The notes beneath the pieces are model-generated. The model searched no databases and was not told the origin of the DNA. It saw nothing but the letters and a program-made list of their open reading frames with translations. From JAHEJA01 sp965656445 (GTDB lineage Bacteria; Pseudomonadota; Alphaproteobacteria; Rhodobacterales; Rhodobacteraceae): 64,000 nt of DNA. Positions within the stretch are counted from its first letter, which is position 1, and each line of letters begins with the position of its first letter. Positions 26,509 through 35,366 of the stretch are shown here, in pieces. Where the stretch lies: contig CBFHKO010000001.1 of assembly GCA_965656445.1 (NCBI GenBank), forward strand, positions 186,001 through 250,000, given 5' to 3'. The translations under genes and the position numbers were made by a program.

Positions 26509-28014
26509 TTAGTTCGCTTGGCGACGCAAGAATGCGGGAACTTCGATACGTTCCTGATCTGGGTCACGCTCCATTTCGACTTCTGGTTCACGTGTTTGTT
26601 GCGACTGGACTTGTGGCTGTTGGCGGCGTGCTGCCGTCCCACGATCTTCAGCGCCAGACATGCGATTGATCAAAGACCCAATTCCAAAACGCGGGCGTTC
26701 GCTATCGGAGGGCTCTTCTTCGACCTCCACTTCGTTTTGCTCTTGGGGTGAGCGCTGAACCGCTGCACGAAGACGTGCAAGTGCTTCGTCAGATGGTCCT
26801 TGCTCAGGAGCACGAGGCGCAACATAGCTGTCGACTTCTGGCTCTGCTGGGGCCGCTTGATACGCAGGTGCAGGAATGTCATCCTCTTGACGCGGTTCAA
26901 ACGCGCTGGCGGGTGCCATAACTGCGGCTTCTTCTTCGGGGGCATCAAACAAGCTTGGTTCTTGTTCGGCAACCTCTTCAACCTCTTCCACAACTGGCGC
27001 GACTGCAACGGTTTCGCGACGTGGTGTTGGTGCGTAAGAGGAGTTATCGCTTGCATCAATCCCAGTTGCGACAACAGACACGCGCATCATGCCGTTCATC
27101 TCCGTGTCCAAAGTAGAGCCAACGATGATGTTTGCATCTGGATCAACTTCTTCGCGGATGCGGTTTGCCGCTTCGTCCAATTCGAACAAGGTCAAATCGT
27201 AACCGCCTGTGATATTGATCAAGACTCCATTTGCACCACGCAATGAAATTTCATCAAGCAATGGGTTGGCAATGGCTTTTTCCGCCGCTTTGATTGCGCG
27301 ATCTTCGCCGTCTGCTTCGCCTGTGCCCATCATCGCTTTGCCCATTTCGTCCATGACGGCGCGCACATCAGCAAAGTCGAGGTTGATCAAGCCAGGACGG
27401 ACCATGAGGTCAGTGACACCTTTAACACCTTGATACAAAACATCATCGGCCAATGAGAAGGCTTCAGTAAATGTAGTTTTTTCATTCGCCAGACGGAACA
27501 AGTTTTGGTTTGGAATGATGATCAATGTATCGACCATCTTTTGCAACGCCTCAACGCCCTCTTCGGCCTGACGCATACGTTTCGCGCCTTCGAATTGGAA
27601 CGGCTTGGTTACGACACCAACTGTTAGAACACCTAATTCACGTGCGGCCTGTGCGATGATTGGCGCGGCGCCTGTGCCTGTGCCACCGCCCATACCAGCC
27701 GTGATAAAGCACATGTGAGCGCCGGCGAGCTGATCCACGATTTGCTCAATGCTTTCCTCAGCAGCCGCGGCCCCAACCGTAGCGCGTGCACCAGCACCCA
27801 ACCCTTCGGTGACTTTGACACCCAACTGAATGCGCGCTGCAGAGTGGCTCTGCTGAAGCGCTTGCGCATCTGTATTCGCAACGACGAATTCAACACCGTC
27901 AAGCTGCTTTTCAATCATGTTGTTGACGGCATTGCCGCCTGCTCCACCCACACCAAAAACTGTGATGCGTGGTTTCAATTCATCATATTCGGGTACCGAA
28001 AGATTTAATGCCAT
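26509..28014 (-). CDS. ftsZ: Cell division protein FtsZ
   Basis: A 501-residue tubulin-like GTPase that builds the division ring. The nucleotide-binding region has GVGGAGGNAVNNMI and the tubulin signature GGGTGTG at residues 109-115; the synergy loop is NLDFADVRAVMDEMGKAMMG. After residue 320 a long, Glu/Pro/Ala-rich linker of about 160 residues leads to the C-terminal peptide ERIEVPAFLRRQAN, which binds FtsA and other partners. The gene is preceded by a 177-base gap with a strong inverted repeat and ends in a terminator, so it can be controlled apart from ftsA. Confidence 0.97.
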   Translation of the reverse strand: MALNLSVPEYDELKPRITVFGVGGAGGNAVNNMIEKQLDGVEFVVANTDAQALQQSHSAARIQLGVKVTEGLGAGARATVGAAAAEESIEQIVDQLAGAHMCFITAGMGGGTGTGAAPIIAQAARELGVLTVGVVTKPFQFEGAKRMRQAEEGVEALQKMVDTLIIIPNQNLFRLANEKTTFTEAFSLADDVLYQGVKGVTDLMVRPGLINLDFADVRAVMDEMGKAMMGTGEADGEDRAIKAAEKAIANPLLDEISLRGANGVLINITGGYDLTLFELDEAANRIREEVDPDANIIVGSTLDTEMNGMMRVSVVATGIDASDNSSYAPTPRRETVAVAPVVEEVEEVAEQEPSLFDAPEEEAAVMAPASAFEPRQEDDIPAPAYQAAPAEPEVDSYVAPRAPEQGPSDEALARLRAAVQRSPQEQNEVEVEEEPSDSERPRFGIGSLINRMSGAEDRGTAARRQQPQVQSQQTREPEVEMERDPDQERIEVPAFLRRQAN

Positions 28015-28110
28015 GTGTTGGTCCGCCTGATTTTAAAATTCGCTCCATTCAGAGCCGTTTTTCCGCCTATTCTGTGGATATCTTACATGAAAATCAGGCG
28101 ACGTCACGCA

Positions 28111-28156
28111 AAAAACGCGGAAATCACACCATATATAGGCGAATTTCCGCGTTTTT
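28111..28156. terminator. Perfect 14-bp inverted repeat between ftsA and ftsZ
   Basis: AAAAACGCGGAAAT (28111-28124) and its exact complement ATTTCCGCGTTTTT (28143-28156) flank 18 bases. A-runs and T-runs at the two ends make it terminator-like in both directions. On the coding strand it would follow ftsA by about 35 bases and end in TTTTTTGCG. It may stop or thin out the ftsQA transcript before ftsZ, or be a protein-binding palindrome. Confidence 0.6.
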
Positions 28157-28191
28157 ACACGCTATTTGCAGGATTATGCTAATTCTAGTGG

Positions 28192-29526
28192 TTACCAGTT
28201 TTCCTTAAACCAGCGAACCGCCCGCTTCAACGACCGCGTTGGCAAACGGTTGTTAGGTAATTCAAAGTCCCACCATTCATCCTGAGGGTGCGCAGCAAAG
28301 AGGCTGAGCCCGACCAAACTTGAATGGCTTGGTCCAGAAAAGGACTGTGGCAGACGATGAACGCGCAAGGGACGACCAAGGCGCACCTGTTGCCCCAAAA
28401 TACGGCTCGCCAAACCATCAAGACCCGGAACCTGTGATCCGCCCCCTGTCAAAACGATCTGCTGACTGGGTAAATGATCAAATCCAGCGGCATCCAATCG
28501 CGCACGCACATCTTCCAAGATTTCTTCGAGACGCGGACGCATAATACCAATCAACTCAGCCCGACTGACCGAGCGGCGATCATGTTCCCAATCACCTGAA
28601 TTGCCATCCACATCGATGCGATCCATATCATCGCGCCCTGTGGCCATCACACCGCCATGCCGGGTCTTGATCCGCTCAGCAGTTGCAAACGGCACCTTAA
28701 GCCCCATCGAAATATCGCGCGTGACATGATCCCCACCCATCCGAATGGTATCGGCAAAAATCATGTGACGTTTCATGAAAATCGACAGGCTGGTTGTACC
28801 GCCCCCTAAATCAATACAGGCCGCGCCCAATTCTTGTTCATCTTCGACCAAAGAGGACATGCCAGACACATAAGCCGAAGAAGCAACACCCGCCAACTCC
28901 AAATCACAGCGTTTGATACAATGCGCCAAGTCACGAATAGCGCGTTCATCCACGGTGAGCATATGCATGTCGGTATAGAGCTCTTGACCGATTTGCCCGC
29001 GAGGATCGCCCAAGCCAGAACGATGATCGAGAGCAAAGTTCACAGGCTGCGCATGCAACACATCGCGCCCTTCGCCGTAATCCGGAACATCACATGCCGA
29101 AAGCACGCGCGCCACATCTTGTTCGCCAACGACTTGGCTTTCGACGTCAACTTTGCCTGCCAATCCATAGGATCGCGGCTGACCTCCAGAGAAACACGCA
29201 ATGACGTGATCCACCCGAACAGAGGCCATTTTCTGCGCCGATTGCAAGGCGGTTCGAATGGCGCGCTCAGTTTCTGACATCGCGGAAATTTCGCCAAATT
29301 CAACGCCACGCGACATTGTGGTCGCTTCACCCAGAACACGAAATCCCGACTGTCCTGCCAAGGATCCGACGCCGTCCCCAAGCGAGGTCTGACTTGCCCC
29401 ATCAAATCGCAAGATCAAACAGGAAATTTTTGTTGTCCCAACATCCAAGACTGCCAGGACGCCACGTTGCATCGCGGCTTTGCGCATCGCACGCATGGCG
29501 CGCTGTGATTCATAGAGCTCGATCAC
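28192..29526 (-). CDS. ftsA: Cell division protein FtsA
   Basis: A 444-residue actin-fold protein that ties FtsZ to the membrane. Phosphate and ATP loops: VLDVGTTKISCLIL, ACIDLGGGTTSLSIF and IVLTGGGSQVPGLDGLASRIL. The C-terminal SLKRAVRWFKENW is an amphipathic helix, the membrane-targeting tail of FtsA. It starts one base beyond the ftsQ stop. Confidence 0.96.
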   Translation of the reverse strand: MIELYESQRAMRAMRKAAMQRGVLAVLDVGTTKISCLILRFDGASQTSLGDGVGSLAGQSGFRVLGEATTMSRGVEFGEISAMSETERAIRTALQSAQKMASVRVDHVIACFSGGQPRSYGLAGKVDVESQVVGEQDVARVLSACDVPDYGEGRDVLHAQPVNFALDHRSGLGDPRGQIGQELYTDMHMLTVDERAIRDLAHCIKRCDLELAGVASSAYVSGMSSLVEDEQELGAACIDLGGGTTSLSIFMKRHMIFADTIRMGGDHVTRDISMGLKVPFATAERIKTRHGGVMATGRDDMDRIDVDGNSGDWEHDRRSVSRAELIGIMRPRLEEILEDVRARLDAAGFDHLPSQQIVLTGGGSQVPGLDGLASRILGQQVRLGRPLRVHRLPQSFSGPSHSSLVGLSLFAAHPQDEWWDFELPNNRLPTRSLKRAVRWFKENW

Positions 29527-30408
29527 TTATGGGTCTCCCGATTGCGTTGAATTTATTGAAATTAAATCTGTATCGCGTGTCACCACGCGCAAAGTGGGTC
29601 GCTCAGCGATCCGAAAATCGACCGCCGCGATATCGCGCTGCAAAAGCTCTTGCGCGTGATCCAAGGCGATAATGCGCTCTAGGGCGCGAATAGGGTTGTC
29701 AGAGGGCAGCATCAAAACTTGATCCCGATCAAGCACCACATCCCAGCGCCTCTCCCCGACATAGACAAGCCCCCGCAAACGATCTTGCAACGGGCGTGCT
29801 GCGGCCAACAGCTGACGGGCTTGCATGACATTTTCATCCGCTTTTCGCCCCGCAATGAGGGGCAGCGTTGGATAATCTAGGCGCGTGGAGGCAGAGCGGA
29901 CATAGTTTCCTTCGATGTCCAAAACTTCTATCCCCTCAGAATGCCGCCACAAGAGCGCAGGCTCACGTTCTGTGACTTCGATCTCCAAGACATTCGAGCG
30001 TACAAACAATTTTGCATCTCGGATAGGATCAAGCGCGGCAATGCTTTGTTGCATTTGCTTGAGATCAAGATCAAATGAGCTGATCGGGAAATCGAGGGGC
30101 ACCACTTCGCGGATATCTTGATCCACATCATCGCTTGCGCCTGTGATGGACATCAATTTGACCATAAATTCAGGACGCTCAATCACTGATCGATAGACGT
30201 CTTGGTAATAAGCATAGAGATAGTCACGGTTTTCTTGCTTGGCAAAATAGAGCCCCACGCCGAGCGTGACAACAAACGCAGGAATTCCATAAACCACAAG
30301 GCGACGCAACACAGGCGTCAGCATCAAGCGCAACAGGCGATAGGACAAGACCGAGGGCGCAGGATCATTGATAGGGTTGCGGGGGCGGCGCGTTCTTAGC
30401 GGTTGCAT
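29527..30408 (-). CDS. ftsQ: Cell division protein FtsQ
   Basis: A 293-residue bitopic division protein. Cytosolic basic N-terminus (MQPLRTRRPRNPIND), one membrane helix at about residues 38-55 (VVYGIPAFVVTLGVGLYFA), then a periplasmic POTRA domain (FPISSFDLDLKQMQQSIAALDPIRDAKLFV...) and the beta domain. The start at 30408 has GGAGGATGCCTC in front and overlaps the end of ddl by 13 bases; the longer frame from 30588 is only ddl in another frame. Confidence 0.93.
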   Translation of the reverse strand: MQPLRTRRPRNPINDPAPSVLSYRLLRLMLTPVLRRLVVYGIPAFVVTLGVGLYFAKQENRDYLYAYYQDVYRSVIERPEFMVKLMSITGASDDVDQDIREVVPLDFPISSFDLDLKQMQQSIAALDPIRDAKLFVRSNVLEIEVTEREPALLWRHSEGIEVLDIEGNYVRSASTRLDYPTLPLIAGRKADENVMQARQLLAAARPLQDRLRGLVYVGERRWDVVLDRDQVLMLPSDNPIRALERIIALDHAQELLQRDIAAVDFRIAERPTLRVVTRDTDLISINSTQSGDP

Positions 30409-31310
30409 GAGGCATCCTCCACCAACCAACGGCACAAGGCCCCAAACGGAATGCCCATGGCATCCGCTTGCTCTGGGCTGAGCGACGTAGGCGTCATGCC
30501 CGGTTGCGTATTGGTTTCCAAAAGGAACAATCCGTCCAAGCCGCTCGCTGCGTCCCAGCGATAATCCGTACGGCTCATCCCACGACACCCCAGCGCATTA
30601 TGCGCCTCTACTGCATGGTTCATGCACGCCTCAAAAATATCGGCAGGAATATCCGCAGGCACAACATGGCGCGATCCGCCTTCTTTGTATTTGGCATCGT
30701 AATCATACCAGCCTTCGGTGATAATTTCCGTCACCGTTAAGGCGCGATCCCCCAATACCGTCACTGTAAATTCTCGCCCGGGGATATAGGCCTCTACCAT
30801 GACCTCATCAGGCATATCATCAGAGAGCTGTGGGGGCGTGTTCGCCTGATCATGCACCAAATAGACCCCAACGCTGGAGCCTTCATTGTTGGGCTTAACC
30901 ACATAGGGCGGCGTCAAAACATGTCGCGCCATCACATCCTCTTTGGGAACGATCACACTCTCAACAATGGGCAAACCATGATGGCGGTAAATCTCTTTGC
31001 TCTTTTGCTTGTCCATCGCCAAAGACGAGGCCAAAACACCAGAATGCGTATAGGGCACGCCCAGCCATTCAAGCACGCCTTGAATACAGCCATCTTCGCC
31101 CCAGCGCCCATGCAACGCGTTAAAGACCACGTCGGGCGCGGCCTCTTGCAAACGGGCAACGACATCCGTGCCTGCGTCAATCTCTGTGACTGTATACCCT
31201 TCGCCTCTCAAAGCCGCGGCGCATTCACGCCCAGAAACAAGCGACACTTCGCGTTCCGCAGAAGGTCCACCCATTAATACTACGACTTTTTGGACTGTCC
31301 TGCTCGACAT
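30396..31310 (-). CDS. ddl: D-alanine--D-alanine ligase
   Basis: A 304-residue ATP-grasp enzyme that makes the D-Ala-D-Ala end of peptidoglycan precursors. Family segments: VVLMGGPSAEREVSLVSG, FNALHGRWGEDGCIQGVLEWLGVPYTHSGVLASSLAMDK, YVVKPNNEGSSVGV, and FLLETNTQPGMTPTSLSPEQA at the magnesium and substrate site. It is 70 bases after murB and overlaps ftsQ. Confidence 0.95.
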   Translation of the reverse strand: MSSRTVQKVVVLMGGPSAEREVSLVSGRECAAALRGEGYTVTEIDAGTDVVARLQEAAPDVVFNALHGRWGEDGCIQGVLEWLGVPYTHSGVLASSLAMDKQKSKEIYRHHGLPIVESVIVPKEDVMARHVLTPPYVVKPNNEGSSVGVYLVHDQANTPPQLSDDMPDEVMVEAYIPGREFTVTVLGDRALTVTEIITEGWYDYDAKYKEGGSRHVVPADIPADIFEACMNHAVEAHNALGCRGMSRTDYRWDAASGLDGLFLLETNTQPGMTPTSLSPEQADAMGIPFGALCRWLVEDASCNR

Positions 31311-31380
31311 TCCGAATTCGCCTCAATTTTATATGGCCATTTTGGCCTTTTTATCTGCGCCTGTTAATCAGACGTCTGCC

Positions 31381-32316
31381 CTAAAGCGGATCACCGACCC
31401 GCATAATTTCCCACTGTAACTCTATTCCCGAGGTTTGGAAAACCTTTTTTCGTACTAATTCACCTAAACCTTCAAGATCTGCGGCAGTTGCGCCACCTTT
31501 ATTCACCAAAAAGTTGGAATGCATCTCGCTCATTTGGGCACCACCCAGTGTTGCACCCCGCATGCCAGCGTCATCAATGACCTTCCACGCCTTGAGATCA
31601 TGCACATCATCGGCCTTGCCTGTGCTGGAAAAGCCTGCGGGATTGCGGAACGTGCTCCCAGCGGTGCGATCCTTGGTGGGCTGTGTTTCATCGCGTTTCT
31701 TGAGCTGGGCCTCCATGCGCGCATGAAGCGCGGCGGGATCGGCCAAGGCACCTTCAAACACTGCCTCGATCAAGACCCAGCCTTCGGGCAAATCACTTTG
31801 ACGGTATTGGAAATTGAGATCATCGGCGGTGAGCGTCACCACCTCGCCCGCGCGGGTCACACAGGTCGCTTCAACGAAATGATCCGCGACATATGACCCA
31901 TAGCACCCCGCATTCATCCGCACCGCGCCACCAATGGCACCGGGGATCGTGCGCAGGAATGTCAGGTCCACCCCTGCATCCGCCGATTTGCGCGCCACAT
32001 GCGCATCAAGCGCGGCCACCCCTGCCCGCACCCGCGTGCCGTCAATCTCGATATTATTAAAGGTGCGCCCCATACGGATCACAACCGCGCGCAACCCCCC
32101 GTCGCGCACAATCAGATTGCTGCCAACACCCATGGGGAACACGGGGATGTCAGAGGGCAAATCACGCAAGAAGTCACAGAGGTCGTCGCGGTCCGCAGGT
32201 TGAAACAGATAATCCGCAGCCCCCCCAACCCGCAACCACGTCAAATCCGCCAAGACACGATCTTGGGTCAACTTGCCTCTTGGTGTTGGCAAATTAGAAA
32301 CTGGCACCTGCGACAT
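31381..32316 (-). CDS. murB: UDP-N-acetylenolpyruvoylglucosamine reductase
   Basis: A 311-residue FAD enzyme that makes UDP-MurNAc. Typical parts: LTWLRVGGAADYLFQPADRDDL, FPMGVGSNLIVRDGGLRAVVIRMG, FLRTIPGAIGGAVRMNAGCYG and the proton donor region RTAGSTFRNPAGFSSTGKADD, with the Ser of GSTFRNP; it closes with MHSNFLVNKGGATAADLEGL. It lies downstream of the accessory Ala-rich gene. Confidence 0.95.
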   Translation of the reverse strand: MSQVPVSNLPTPRGKLTQDRVLADLTWLRVGGAADYLFQPADRDDLCDFLRDLPSDIPVFPMGVGSNLIVRDGGLRAVVIRMGRTFNNIEIDGTRVRAGVAALDAHVARKSADAGVDLTFLRTIPGAIGGAVRMNAGCYGSYVADHFVEATCVTRAGEVVTLTADDLNFQYRQSDLPEGWVLIEAVFEGALADPAALHARMEAQLKKRDETQPTKDRTAGSTFRNPAGFSSTGKADDVHDLKAWKVIDDAGMRGATLGGAQMSEMHSNFLVNKGGATAADLEGLGELVRKKVFQTSGIELQWEIMRVGDPL

Positions 32317-32414
32317 AACCCTGCTCCGATTTGGTTTTAAGAGATGTGCAACACCTCACATAGGGACGCAAGGCGTTTTTTAGGGTGACTGACTATACTG
32401 ACGACCCCGTTTTA

Positions 32415-33923
32415 TCAGTTAAAGAGCCTAACAATAAATCCAATTATTGCTCCAGAGTACTCGATCAATGCTCCACTCGCAGCAGATATCTGTATAGTCG
32501 TTCCTGGATTATCACGAATGAGACGCGCAATCCTTAACGCGCGACTGTAAACCCTATAGAGTATCCCGTCTTTGCCTCTAACGTCCTCGCCTCTTAACGC
32601 TTCGCGGTCTTCTTGGAATTCTTCGCGTAATTCGTCTTCTAATAATTCATCGATTTGCTCTGTATATTTTACTAAGCGGTCTCGATCCTTGCGCTCAAGC
32701 CTATCATAGCGAACACTACCGCGCCGCATTAGGGCTTTAGCAGTCGCCTCATCAATGGCGATTATGTCTGATGCTGAGCGATCCAATTGTGTTTTAAAAT
32801 CCGTCAGCTCTATATGATCATTCGGAATTTTATCTTCGTCTTGCTTTGTTTCAATACGTCGAATTGTGTCCCAACAGACTTCAACAATGCGAATTGGCTT
32901 GGTCGAATATTTATCAAATACGCGTTCGATCTTATTCAATTCTCTGCGTAAATCCTCGGCAATATGCATATTCCCGTCTGGCGGACAATTTCTAATATCA
33001 TCAATAGCGTCCCTGATGCGATCATATGCATCACTCAGATCACGATCAGAAATCGTATGGTCAGATATTGCAACTATTCTCTGTTTTTGCTCATCGAAGG
33101 TAAAATGTTCCGCATTATAAGACGCATCAAGGGCATATCGCTCAACAATCCCCGCAATAACCTCATTCACCTCACGCGGGGGAGCCTCCCAATCGATTTT
33201 ATCTGTGGTGACGATTTCAAGCAGCATGTCGATGTTTTGTGCGCGGCCCTCTAACAAACCCTCGTACCAATCTATCCAGAATGACCAATCCGCACTGCGG
33301 GGATCATTGGATGTGGCATCTGCAATCAGCTTGGCCTTTAGGTCGGTCCACTGTGTCGCAAGCCGATTTTTATCGGGCCACAGCGGCGCGGATTGTAGGC
33401 GCGCGATGTCAATATCCCCTGCCCTTTCCAAGTCAAGCCAAAGATGACAATCGGCCTGAATGGCGGCATCGGCGGCGACATAGGCGGCGGCACGGGTGGC
33501 GGCACTGGCTGAGACATAGGCGGCGGCACGGACGGCGGCATAGGCGGCATCGGCGGAGGCACGGGCGGCGGCATCGGCGGCGACAAAGCCGACGACAGCA
33601 CTGGCGGAGACATAGGCGGCACCGGCAGCACTGGCGGCACTGGCGCCGACATAGGCGGCACTGGCGGCGGATTTAATATCAGCATTTGGCGCAAGGCCAC
33701 CGACTACTGATATTACGTGGGAACGACAAAATGGAACGCTTGTCAAATCACGTTTTGTTGCATTTGGATCGAACTGAAACCAATGCCATGGGATCGGCGC
33801 GACACGCGATGCAGCGCGGGATGCAATGAATACCGCACAGTGTCGCCGCAGATCCTTGGGCCGATCATCCAACCACGCCTTTAGGCTATCCTTATCAACA
33901 ATATCTTCAACCGCAATCACCAT
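32415..33923 (-). CDS. Unknown protein with Ala-rich repeats, inserted between murC and murB
   Basis: A 502-residue product that I do not recognise. Residues 1-80 are a soluble head (KAWLDDRPKDLRRHCAVFIASRAASRVAPIPWHWFQF). About residues 83-165 are nearly all Ala with Ser, Tyr, Val, Asp and Arg in a loose 4-8 residue rhythm (AAxAAYVxASAA). Next comes a Trp-rich part (WTDLKAKL, ADWSFWIDWYEGLLEGR) of the kind seen after such repeats in immunity-type proteins, then a long charged helical region (residues 240-460, DDELREEF, DRLERKDRDRL). The last 25 residues (ISAASGALIEYSGAIIGFIVRLF) could be a membrane helix. The 3' half is clearly more AT-rich than the mur genes. A passenger gene within the dcw cluster. 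Confidence 0.8.
   Translation of the reverse strand: MVIAVEDIVDKDSLKAWLDDRPKDLRRHCAVFIASRAASRVAPIPWHWFQFDPNATKRDLTSVPFCRSHVISVVGGLAPNADIKSAASAAYVGASAASAAGAAYVSASAVVGFVAADAAARASADAAYAAVRAAAYVSASAATRAAAYVAADAAIQADCHLWLDLERAGDIDIARLQSAPLWPDKNRLATQWTDLKAKLIADATSNDPRSADWSFWIDWYEGLLEGRAQNIDMLLEIVTTDKIDWEAPPREVNEVIAGIVERYALDASYNAEHFTFDEQKQRIVAISDHTISDRDLSDAYDRIRDAIDDIRNCPPDGNMHIAEDLRRELNKIERVFDKYSTKPIRIVEVCWDTIRRIETKQDEDKIPNDHIELTDFKTQLDRSASDIIAIDEATAKALMRRGSVRYDRLERKDRDRLVKYTEQIDELLEDELREEFQEDREALRGEDVRGKDGILYRVYSRALRIARLIRDNPGTTIQISAASGALIEYSGAIIGFIVRLFN
33450..33690. repeat. GGCGGCA-type low-complexity tandem DNA
   Basis: About 240 bases made of degenerate 9-18 base units such as GGCGGCACTGGCGGCGACATA. 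They encode the Ala repeats of the minus-strand gene. Stop codons are nearly absent in other frames too, giving false Pro-rich and His/Arg-rich reading frames. Confidence 0.8.
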
Positions 33924-33965
33924 GAGGTGAGTGTGTCACAAGCTGTGCAACCTGAAAAGGGGGAA

Positions 33966-35366
33966 TTAGCCCTTTAGACGCTCGGGCAGGCCATTGGCCC
34001 ATGTGCTAATTGTCCCTGCCCCGAGGCAGACGACCATATCACCCGGTTTCGCCTGTTCACGCACCAAACGTTCCAGATCATCCTCTGACACAATCGCGCG
34101 TGCATGGCGGTGGCCGTGGCGGATGAGGCCTGCGACCAGATCATCGCGGCCTGCGCCGTCAATTGGGTCTTCTCCTGCGGCAAAGACTTCGGCAATGGCG
34201 ACCACATCGGCGTCATTGAAACAAGCGCAGAAATCATCAAACAACGAGTGCAAACGGGAATAGCGGTGCGGTTGGTGCACGGCAATCACGCGTCCTTCTG
34301 TTGATTGGCGCGCGGCCTTGAGAACGGCGGCGATTTCCACGGGGTGGTGGCCGTAGTCGTCAATGATCGTGACCCCGCCCACTTCGCCCACTTTGGTAAA
34401 GCGGCGATTGACGCCTTTGAATTCATGAAGAGCGGTGCGGATTTCATCCAGCTTCATCCCAAGGTGACGCGCCACAGCCACAGCGGACAAGGCGTTTGAC
34501 ACGTTATGATCCCCGGGCATCGGCAAGGTGCAGCCTTCGATCACGCGATCCTCAGATTGCAGCGCGATGTCGAAATGCGCGATCCCGCTTTTGTAGGTGA
34601 GGTTAATGGCGCGTACGTCCGCTTGGGCGTTAAAGCCATAGGTCACCACGCGGCGGTCGGTGATTTTACCAACCAAGGCTTGGACCTCAGGGTGATCGGT
34701 GCAGCAAACCGCCAGACCGTAGAACGGGATGTTCGAGACGAAATCCAAGAAGCCTTGGCGCAGGGTGTCGAAATCGCCCCAATGCTCCATATGCTCTGGA
34801 TCGATATTGGTCACAATCGCGATGGTCGCAGGCAGGCGGTTAAAGGTGCCGTCGCTTTCATCCGCTTCGACGACCATCCATTCGCCTTGGCCCATCCGCG
34901 CGTTTGATCCATAGGCATGGATGATCCCGCCGTTGATCACCGTTGGATCAATGTTGCCTGCATCCAAGAGCGTGGCAACCATCGTCGTTGTCGTCGTTTT
35001 GCCATGGGTTCCCGCCACAGCCACATTGGATTTAAGGCGCATCAGCTCGGCCAACATTTCCGCGCGACGTACAACGGGCATGCCGCTTAGGCGGGCCGCG
35101 TCCAGTTCCGCATTCCCCGATTTGATCGCCGATGAGATCACGATGACTGCGGCCCCTTCGATATTTTCGGCCCGTTGTCCTTCAAAGATCGTCGCGCCGA
35201 GTTTCGCCAAGCGGTCGGTGATTTTGGACGCTTTGAGGTCGGAGCCTTGGACCTGATAGCCGAGGTTCAAGAGGACTTCGGCAATCCCCGACATGCCAAT
35301 GCCGCCAATGCCTACAAAGTGGATCGGACCGACGTCGGTGGGAAGTTTGGTAACAGCTGCGTTCAT
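33966..35366 (-). CDS. murC: UDP-N-acetylmuramate--L-alanine ligase
   Basis: A 466-residue Mur ligase adding L-Ala to UDP-MurNAc. Motifs: N-terminal HFVGIGGIGMSGIAEVL, ATP loop AGTHGKTTTTTMVATLL, VVEADESDGTF, TNIDPEHMEHW and IDDYGHHPVEIAAVLKAAR. The ATG overlaps the murG stop (ATGA), so murG and murC are coupled. Confidence 0.96.
   Translation of the reverse strand: MNAAVTKLPTDVGPIHFVGIGGIGMSGIAEVLLNLGYQVQGSDLKASKITDRLAKLGATIFEGQRAENIEGAAVIVISSAIKSGNAELDAARLSGMPVVRRAEMLAELMRLKSNVAVAGTHGKTTTTTMVATLLDAGNIDPTVINGGIIHAYGSNARMGQGEWMVVEADESDGTFNRLPATIAIVTNIDPEHMEHWGDFDTLRQGFLDFVSNIPFYGLAVCCTDHPEVQALVGKITDRRVVTYGFNAQADVRAINLTYKSGIAHFDIALQSEDRVIEGCTLPMPGDHNVSNALSAVAVARHLGMKLDEIRTALHEFKGVNRRFTKVGEVGGVTIIDDYGHHPVEIAAVLKAARQSTEGRVIAVHQPHRYSRLHSLFDDFCACFNDADVVAIAEVFAAGEDPIDGAGRDDLVAGLIRHGHRHARAIVSEDDLERLVREQAKPGDMVVCLGAGTISTWANGLPERLKG

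Noticed and set aside
33239..33676. His/Arg-rich frame on the plus strand and Pro-rich frame on the minus strand over the GGC tract
   Set aside because: Both result from the stop-poor repeat DNA that encodes the Ala repeats.
32415..33923. Ala-repeat gene as an immunity protein of a toxin system
   Set aside because: Repeat composition recalls such proteins, but no toxin, secretion or partner gene is present.
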